From: Calliopum simillimum | Lineage: Eukaryota; Arthropoda; Insecta; Diptera; Lauxaniidae | Assembly: GCA_951812925.1 (NCBI GenBank) | Contig: OX638372.1 | Span: 53,938,028 to 54,002,027, forward strand | Reading direction: 5' to 3' | Length of the DNA stretch: 64,000 bases | Shown here: one piece after another, positions 56,733 to 64,000 of the stretch | Layout: every line of letters begins with the position of its first letter | Position numbering within the stretch: position 1 is the stretch's first letter | Notes under the pieces: generated by a model | What the model was told of the DNA's origin: nothing | The model's input: only the letters and a program-made list of their open reading frames with translations | The model's database searches: none | Program-made: the position numbers and the translations under genes

Positions 56733-58125
56733 TAGGGTAAGCTGGGGTACATTTGACACTGGGGCACATTTGACTTTGCCATTTTCGGTGTGAACACGCT
56801 TTTCGAACCAAAAACCTGAAATGCAGAAACATAACTAATTAGAGTGGAAGCAACGTAATGAACTTTGGTAGTTCTCTTTCAACTCCTCCCGCGCTTACAT
56901 GTTTTTTTGACTTTTTGTGCTTTATTTTGTAATTTTCGGCATCTTGTTCGTAAGGGTTTTGCAAATAAAGTTGTATGGTTTTTTTAAAGTAAGTAAGCAA
57001 ATTTGGTAGCACTAACCTTTACAATCAATAGAACAAAAGTGTTTTTTATCAAGGTCAAATAGTTTGAATTTCAAAATATTTTTAATTCTTCAAGAGATTT
57101 TGGGGCACATTTGACTTTTGCCGAAGGGGCACATTTGACGTTCTCCAGACATATGTGTTTGTGTATTTTATAAGACTTTCTAGTTTTATCTTTTTAAAGA
57201 TATGGTATGCCACTACAAAATGAAGGCGCAAAGGCGAAGAAAAAAAGTTAAATACGTTGCTTCTTATATCGGAAACCAACGAGGAACCCCGACTTTTGCC
57301 ACAGAATCCATTTCATTTGATTTAATATAATTTGTTACTTTGGTTTTGTCTACTGTACAAGATTTTTGAATAGATGCTTTCCAGGACCTTTTACACTTAT
57401 TTAAATTTGAAAATCTGGATGGATGAAATGCCGATGTAAACATATTGACATCAAAGTGCATCATGTATGCGAAATTTTTACTAATAATCAAATCGATTTG
57501 AAATACGACCCATCATGTGACAGCGCTGCAGATATCTTGACAATGGTGTTACCCAAAATCCAGACCAAAGAAATTTCCACCAAGCTGGGTCTTATCTTAT
57601 TTAACATTTTATGTTGATGTTTTCATTAAGGGTATTGTTGGAAATTGTACTTTATATTGAAAACTTGTTTTATGTTTGATGTTTGCCTGACTTTGAGGAG
57701 TGCAATTTAGTTTGAACTACCAACTCCAACAAATCCAGCCTCAACTTCACGTTCACGCACTTAATACCTATTTGACATCGACTTATATATAAAATAGGTC
57801 TTCGTTAATACATACATACTTATTATTTGCATTTATATGAAAAAAATATATGTATTAATGTTTTTTTATGTTTTTGTGAGTGTCAAATGTGCCCCTGGCA
57901 ATGTCAAATGTGCCCCTGTTACGGGGCACATTTGACAAAATGACTTTTTTTGAAAAAATTTAAAAAAAGACTCTTAATGCAATTTTTTTAAAATTTTTTT
58001 CTTCTTGGTTTTAATCTTAAATCATCAATGTTTCAGAAACAGTAAAGAGTATTAAGATCGTGCAATAATTTTCAAAGATACAGGCCTTTGAAAATTTAGT
58101 GTCAAATGTGCCCCAGTCTCCCCTA
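56733..58125. mobile_element. Non-autonomous DNA element with GGGGCACATTTGAC repeats
   Basis: Ends TAGGGTAAGCTGGGGTACAT and the complement of TAGGGGAGACTGGGGCACAT. The word GGGGCACATTTGAC (or complement) occurs eight times: 56743 (one mismatch), 56761, 57102, 57126, 57881, 57902, 57923 and 58101. It is clustered near the ends, in both orientations. 1393 bp. No transposase. A copia remnant sits inside (57423-57617). Confidence 0.72.
57423..57617 (+). pseudogene. Ty1/copia Pol RNase H C-terminal remnant
   Basis: The + strand reads KCRCKHIDIKVHHVCEIF, then DPSCDSAADILTMVLPKIQT and STKLGLI. This is the end of copia-type RNase H (usual pattern: SKHIDI..HF.RE ... ADILTK.LP...F..L...LG). About 60 residues remain with no stop. 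It is embedded within the GGGGCACATTTGAC element, so it was captured or inserted there. Confidence 0.6.
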
Positions 58126-59039
58126 CCTATAAACATACAATATTTTGACTCTTGAAATTTTGTATCTTTTTCGAGTTATTTTTTCTCGTTCTATGCCTGT
58201 ATTTGTATAGACATATGTGTATGCGTGTATGTGCGAGATCGCTTAAAATTTGTGCCACTTTTTTTTTTGTATTTTTTGTTTTTGGCCAAGGAATTGAAAG
58301 TTATTGAGCTCAGCAACAGCCAGTAAAACTCTTAATCCGCAGCATTGCTAGAAAATGTTTTTTTTTTTTTATGTTTTTAGCTGCATGATTAATGTTAAAA
58401 AGTTTTCTATTTTATAAGACACTGTGCGATACATCTCAAAAAAAAAAAAATTGTAATTTACAAAAAAAGAAAGACAACGCGGGCTCTGTTCTTTCTTTTT
58501 TTTGGTGTCAATAGGATTTGCAATATCACTTTTGGACATAATTTCTCAAGCATCAAAATTGGTAAGTTAAAAATTCAATTTTTGTCTCAAAGTTTTGATT
58601 AATTCTAATTTACAAGTAATACGTTTCCCTAAACTAAACATTAAGACTACATTTTTACGTTATTTCAGGCTTCAGCACCTGATATGGTTCAAAATTTTAA
58701 AATTTTTTTGGAATTGTGCTCCCACAGCACAAAAATATTATCTTTGATGCAAATGAGTACCATGTAAAATTTGGTTCATTTAAGAGAACTTTTGGTGTAT
58801 TACAAACTATTTTAAAAACCGAAAAGTGGTCTTGAATATGGAACATTTTTTGGTTCTAAAATTTAAACTGTTAAACTTTTTCTATGGACTTTGAGCCGCT
58901 CAATTCGAATCTGCAATTAATTTCTCTATAAGTTCTGTAGTTTTGAAGATATTGTACATTCAAGGTGGGAAATAAAGGTATGAAATGGAAACGCCAACAT
59001 CTCCAAAATTACAGAACTTATGTATGTGTGTATTCTACT
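58126..59039 (+). other. No confirmed gene; candidate splice pair at 58515-58669
   Basis: A pyrimidine-rich acceptor (ends CAATAG at 58514), a good donor (TTG/GTAAGTT at 58561/58562) and a second acceptor (TATTTCAG at 58668) bound a 47-bp block and a 107-bp intron. One frame stays open across the junction (FAISLLDIISQASKL then ASAPDMVQNFKIF) to a stop near 58767. No homologue recognised. Confidence 0.25.
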
Positions 59040-60460
59040 TTAACTCCTAGGAGGAGCATAGGGCCAATATGAAACGTGTCCATTTGTATTTCCCTTTCGA
59101 GCGACCTTTTCCAGTTGGTTTTGGGTCTACCACGTCATCTACTGCCTTGTAGATCCCACTCAAGAGCCTGGCGACAAACTTCGCTGTGTGGTTTCCGGAA
59201 AGTGTGAACAATCCATCTCCACTTGCGTAGCTTGACCTAGTTTGCTATAGCCCTCTGATTGCATTTTGGATGTAGCTTGGCCACCAAACCTTTAGTATGC
59301 GCCTTAAGCATTTGATGACGAATACTTGCAGCTTGTTCGTTAGTTGTTCAGTAACAAGCCATGTTTCGCACCCATTTAACAAAACCGATTTCACACTCGA
59401 ATCAAAAATGCGCTCTTTCGTTTTGGTGGATATAAGGGAAGAAGACCATATCTAGTTCAGCTGATCAAACGCGTCTTTCACTTTTGCTATTCTTGGGTTG
59501 ATATACTCTTTTGCTCCACCATCCATGGAGATAATGCTGCCTAAATACGTATACGTGAAGCTGTCGACGTTTTCAATGTCATCACTGCAAGCTTTAAACG
59601 TGATGTCGTTTCTGTTTGTGTTCAGCTTTATGCTTTTAGTCTTGGATATGTTGATTTTTAGGCCGGCCTTCTGCGATTCCAAGACAATGTCTTCAATCTG
59701 GCTTTGCATATCTTAGTGTTTGTACGGCAAAAGTCGGTAGCGTAGTCGAGATTTTCTAGATTTTGGGTAAAGTTCCATTGGATACCCTTTTTGGCCTTAT
59801 TACGAGTTTTATCTAGGATATCGTCAAGAACAATAAGGAAGAGAGATGGTGATAGTAAACACCCCTGCCTTCATATTGGCCTTTCCGGCAATACCTCTTC
59901 GCTGCAGTGAAACCCAAAGGTTTTCTGTGGAGACACTTTCGAAGGCAGTGCTGTAGTCTACGAAGACAAGTTGAAGCGCAGCACGCCACTCACTTGATTG
60001 TTCGACAATTATTTTAAGGGTGTTGATTTGATTTACTTATGATCGGTTTCACTGGAATCCTGCTTGTTGCCTTCGGATGGCCTAATCAAGTTTTTCACTT
60101 ACCCTGTTTAGAAGCACTTTTGTCAGTACTTTTGATGCTGAGAGCAAAGTTATTCCTCTATAACTTCGGCACACGCTTAGGTCACCTTTTTTTGGCAATT
60201 TGACTAGCATGCCATGTAGCCAATCTTCTGGCAAACGCTCCAGATTCTGGAAATCAGATGATGAAGAATCTTGGCTGATGTAATGGGGCATGCTTTTAGC
60301 AGTTCAGCTGTTATTTGATCTATATCGGCGGTCTTGTTGTTATTCATGCTTTGGATAGCTTTCACTATTTCATCGATTGTAGGCGGTTGTGTTTGTATTC
60401 GACTACTACTACGAGTCAAAGCGGCAGTTGTAGTTGGTGATTCTGGTTGCGGGAATGTGG
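59040..60460 (-). pseudogene. RTE-like LINE reverse transcriptase remnant
   Basis: The reverse strand reads, in order: PPTIDEIVKAIQSMNNNKTA, then DWLHGMLVKLPKKGDLSVCR, SYRGITLLSASKVLTKVLLN and RVSEKLD. Next come VDYSTAFESVSTENLWVSLQ (palm motif A), a degraded motif C (YATDF where YADD is expected), SQIEDIVLESQKAGLKINIS with YLGSIISMDGGAKE, and a C-terminal RKPHSEVCRQALEWDLQGSR-RRGRPKTNW. The RGRP..W tail is typical of RTE-group LINEs. Many frameshifts and stops. The 5' part (endonuclease) is absent. Confidence 0.8.
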
Positions 60461-60848
60461 TACATGTGGGATTTAGTATATGTCTTGTATGAGTCTTGGT
60501 CTGATCTGGTCATTAGGTCTTGGTCTTGTCTTGAAAAAATTTCCAAAGATTGTTGAGTATTCGAAACCGTATTTTTCCGAAGCAGTTAGGTTTTTAAGAT
60601 GACAAATTTTGAATTGAGGGATGGTTTTATCCCCGAAAGGGGTGTGAAAGACCTGTTAACTATGAAAGCAGTCTTGGTCTTGACGATTATCGTGACCAAC
60701 ACCAATACCAAAATCATGGCAGTCTTGGTCTGTAACTAGTATTCACGAAGAAATTTTGAAAACTTTGACCTACCGGGGAAAGTGGCTCAAAATTTGAACT
60801 TTATTTAAAGGATGACAGTATTTCTAATGCCGCACAAATTTTTCTTGA
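60461..60848. repeat. 'GTCTTGGTCTTG' repeats
   Basis: CTTGGTCTKG-type words occur about seven times between 60480 and 60740 and again near 22290. No coding. Confidence 0.4.
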
Positions 60849-61283
60849 TTATTCACTATTTTGTGTTCTTTTAAGAACTTCCAAAAACTCTTCGTGTATA
60901 CCTTCTGCAGTTGAAGTTAAGGATTTAACTGCTAATTTGATGCATCTGTTGTTTTTAACCAACTCAAAATCTTGATAGCGGGCTTCAACTCTAAGGGCTT
61001 CTAAAGGTGTGCAGGAGAGAATTCCTGCCGCAGTTCTAAAGCGTCGATTGAGAGCAACATTGATTTTTCTAACATTCGAAGCGGATGTTCAACCATATAT
61101 AGATATAGCATGTTGTATTGTACCTACTGTCAGAGATTTGCAGATCGCAATAGCTGTATCTATGTGCGTTCCTTTTTTCCTTGAGCAAATAACTTTCAAA
61201 ATATTGTTAATTTTTTTAGTTTATCTGTTATAAGTCTGGTTTGCTCATTCCATAGAAGATTTTTGGTAAATTGAACTCCTAAT
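60849..61283 (-). pseudogene. I-clade LINE reverse transcriptase C-terminal remnant
   Basis: The reverse strand reads LGVQFTKNLLWNEQTRLITD at its start. After disruptions it reads TIQHAISIYG-stop-TSASNVRKINVALNRRFRTA, then AGILSCTPLEALRVEARYQD and LVKNNRCIKLAVKSL..EGIHEEFLEVLKRTQ. This is the thumb/connection region after the RT palm in I-factor-type LINEs. The single stop in the main block is a Trp codon turned TGA. Confidence 0.6.
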
Positions 61284-62702
61284 AATAATATATGTATGTT
61301 TTTCCAAGAAGTTCAGCACATCGTCCAAACAGCACTTATGTAGTTTTTGATCACCCCATACAATTCGAAAACTCCAAACAAAAGAATTTAATTGAAACTA
61401 TACACCATTTAAACAAACAAAAACCATAATATAAACAAAATAAAAACAAAATAACATCCTTCGCTGGGAATTGCACTTGAAAAAAAAAAAAAAAAAAAAA
61501 AAATATGAAATGATCGTGTGATTGTTTATCAATCGAAAATGATCTTAAATAACATTGAAAATCATAGTGCTGTGTCAAAATGTAGCGTTGCCATATCGTA
61601 GCAAAGCAAATGAAATATATACAGACATAGCACTGAAAAGTAGCTACTAACGAAGCGTAATATATACAACAACACAGCAACAACAATAACAAGGAAACAC
61701 AGATATTCTCATACTAAATCGAGGATATATATAAAAACTGATTCAGAAAGAAACCAAAAAAAAAAAAAAAATGTTAAAATAATAATAAAAAATCAAAAAT
61801 ACGAGTATCTAGATACTTTAAAACTATGATCGTGGTGTTTAGTATTGTAAGTTGTTGTTATTGCTTTCTGCTTGTTGTTGTTTTTGTTGTTGTTGTTATG
61901 AAAGTTTATTTTCATTTTTAAGTATCTATTGTGCTCGATTCGAATTCGTGCGCAACTTTAATAATACAACGGACAAAGCAGTTACGTTACTTAGCTAGGT
62001 ACCCCTCCTTACTTCTTCTGGCAGTAGTATCAACCCAACTCCTTACACTTTGTACACAATATATACAACAATTCTTGCAGGCGTTCCAACAAATCGAAAT
62101 CAAATCGACCAAACGATGAGGGAGCCATGTAGCTAAGCAATATAAAGATGAGCAGCAGCAGCTGAGCTACATACTTCCTTTTAACTTCTTTGTGCTACAA
62201 TAGTTGCTAGTTAATTTCATCCAGACTCAAAATCAGCATTTGTTGATCTCTTCAATGGTTCAGCGAATAAACTTAACCCATTTTGTGCAGAAAAGATTTC
62301 AATAAGAAGCTTATTTTTTTAAGTTTAATTTGTCTGACACTTAAAATGTCAGATAGACATAGTTAAAATATGTTAAGCAACAGAATATAATTACATCGGC
62401 ACACAAAAAAAGATAATGTGTTCTATGCATTTTATCAGACATATAATTTTTGTTGTTGATGCGCTGAATCCGAATCTGAGGTCAGAATCACTGATACACC
62501 CCCAACATTTTGAGATACTTTCGCTTGAAATTGCAGAAAACGATGTTTTCAGGTATATGGTGCCGTTTCTTATCAAACTTTACTTTCAAACTTTCCCGAT
62601 TGGGCTCTTACTTTCCGAGATATCACACTTTGAAGTAAATGGCTCTCAACTCCCATACAAAGGTCTACAAGGATTTATCACAAAAAATAATTCAAAGGTA
62701 AA
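61284..62702. other. No gene recognised; simple repeats
   Basis: A 23-A run at 61480-61502 and a TGT-repeat at 61860-61890. A 62-residue open frame at 61931-62119 has no recognisable homology. Confidence 0.4.
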
Positions 62703-63855
62703 TAGGGGAAGGGTACCAGGTGTGGGCACCTTTTTGTTTTCGACTCATAACTTTTGACCAAATGTATACTATGCAGACATATAAGTGTCAATGGAAAGCT
62801 AAAAACCTTAGCTAACTATTGGTGAAGAAAGTAAATTTATTTCGTCAGTTAAAAAAATTGTATCAAAAAAATAGTGAATTTATCATTTTTGACAAAAAAA
62901 AATTTTGGGTCCGGTTGTGGGCACCCTTAGAAAATCGGATAAAAATGGGAATATATGAAATTTAACGCAATCATATAAAGAGGAAAGCAAAATTAACTTA
63001 TTTCGGAAACATTGACTCACAAAAATTTAACAAATTCTGCTCAACGGCTTTAACAAAATCAGCGTCACAGACTTGATTATCTTCGGCTGATGACAGATCA
63101 ATTGTTTTGCAGATTAAGCTAGCTAGGTGACGTTATTTCTAGCCCTTTTGACATTGCTCTTTTGCTAAGCATGAATTTTTTGCACCAATCCATGCCCGCT
63201 ATCTGCTCCTCGGTCTACTTGTCTGGAAACTCAATACCGAGATTTTTTGCAAAGTGTTATGGCACCTTAACACCCACACTTAATGAAAATAACTTTTTTT
63301 TCACGATATTTGTAAAGATCCTATTGGTTCTTTCCGTTCCACTAAAAAAGCGTAAAATGGCATAAGAATACCATTTAGATTAGTAACGTTGGCATCGACG
63401 ACGATATTTCAGTAAAACACACGCTTTAAATAGAAAAAGAGGGGTGCACCCGGACCAATTCGGGGCCCACACTCAACTTTGATAGCCACTTTGAAAAGCA
63501 ATGAGCAAATTGTGTTGTGTGAACATTTTGGTTGCATTCGGTTTCGAATCACAAAATACTTATAATAAATTTACTCCATAAATATAGATTGTATTTAGCT
63601 TTTCGATTGATTCACTTCGATTTATCGCTTTTGGAAAATTATTGAAAAAAACTTTTGTGTTGACTTTCAATTATTCAAAAATTGATTTCCTCGGCACAAA
63701 ACAAATGCATTTGCTTGCTCCACTATATGCACAAAAACTTCGTGCTGTCATAACAGGCGCTTAACATTCGTCAGAACAGCCGCATTTGTTTTCTGTCAAA
63801 AGTTACGAGGGGTGCCCACACCCGGACCCTGCCCGATGGCGGTACTCTTCCCCTA
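62703..63855. mobile_element. Non-autonomous DNA element with GGTGTGGGCACC ends, copy 2
   Basis: Begins TAGGGGAAGGGTACCAGGTG and ends with the complement of TAGGGGAAGAGTACCGCC. Subterminal GTGTGGGCACC, GGTGCACCC and GGTGCCCACACCC words occur at both ends and in the middle. Aligns with 13291-14295 over both flanks (for example CTATGCAGACATATAAGT.TC and TGACTTTCA.TTATTCAAAAA). The centre differs and lacks the tRNA-like relic. No transposase. Confidence 0.7.
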
Positions 63856-64000
63856 CATATCTTAGAAAGTAAGAGTCTAATCGAAAAAATTTGAAGGAAC
63901 AGTTTGATTAGGAGATTATGGCTATTCGATACAATTGAAAAAATTAAACTACACCTTTCCTGGAACTGCTTCATAAGCCTTCTGCAATTTCAAGCAAAGC

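Noticed and set aside
56554..56832. Phe-rich reverse-strand frames
   Set aside because: Translations of A-rich runs without recognisable features.
1..64000. CRISPR arrays, rRNA genes, functional tRNAs
   Set aside because: No regular spaced repeats and no complete cloverleaf or rRNA-like sequence seen on either strand.

Overview
This is 64 kb of AT-rich eukaryotic DNA from a fly, most likely a higher dipteran such as a tephritid fruit fly. The assignment is my inference. It rests on Tc1, mariner, Helitron/DINE-1-like, I/LOA-like and RTE-like elements, a short 80-bp intron with GT..AG ends, and two paralogous small membrane-protein genes that look insect-like. There are no operons, bacterial genes or CRISPR arrays. 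Most open frames in the window are chance frames in AT-rich DNA.

Host genes: only one locus is convincingly a host gene region (34896-40451, + strand). It holds two tandem paralogous two-exon cassettes: 34896-35019 with 35100-35317, and 37271-37388 with 40010-40233. Each encodes the C-terminal three quarters of a small four-membrane-segment protein related to the snakeskin/MARVEL-like group. Both have identical intron phase. No first exon was found for either, so a shared upstream first exon is possible. Weak hints of other transcription units are a 5'-UTR-like stretch at 55560-55860, a possible spliced exon pair at 58515-58561 and 58669 onward, and a possible exon ending at 18035.

Transposons by region. 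0-6 kb: a palindromic Tc1 derivative (167-1724), a hairpin MITE (2436-2890) and a mariner with an internal deletion (5118-6040). 8.5-17 kb: an inverted repeat enclosing a DINE-1/Helitron-like element, several MITEs, a 1-kb element with tRNA-like sequence inside, a decayed mariner and another DINE-like copy. 18-21 kb: a 1.4-kb near-perfect palindrome, a LINE remnant, tRNA-like relics and a third DINE-like copy. 25-32 kb: MITEs, a tandem duplication and an intact Tc1 element with an uninterrupted 339-residue transposase (30329-31935). 32-37 kb: LINE wrecks and the host cassettes. 37-45.7 kb: three more DINE-like copies, one carrying two nested MITEs, and a canonical short Helitron. 46-54.5 kb: a LINE wreck, a second 1.4-kb palindrome, a mariner rebuilt as 5'-5' inverted ends, and an element whose ends (CACAGTG heptamer, 5-bp GC-rich target duplication) point to Transib, the RAG1 relatives. 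55-64 kb: Tc1, RTE-like and I-like fragments and two ~1.1-1.4 kb non-autonomous elements with subterminal repeats, one containing a copia remnant.

The recurrent theme is conversion of DNA transposons into long palindromes (167-1724, 18139-19523, 48155-49538, 50195-50937). These could produce hairpin RNAs. Long gaps not listed as features hold nothing I recognise.
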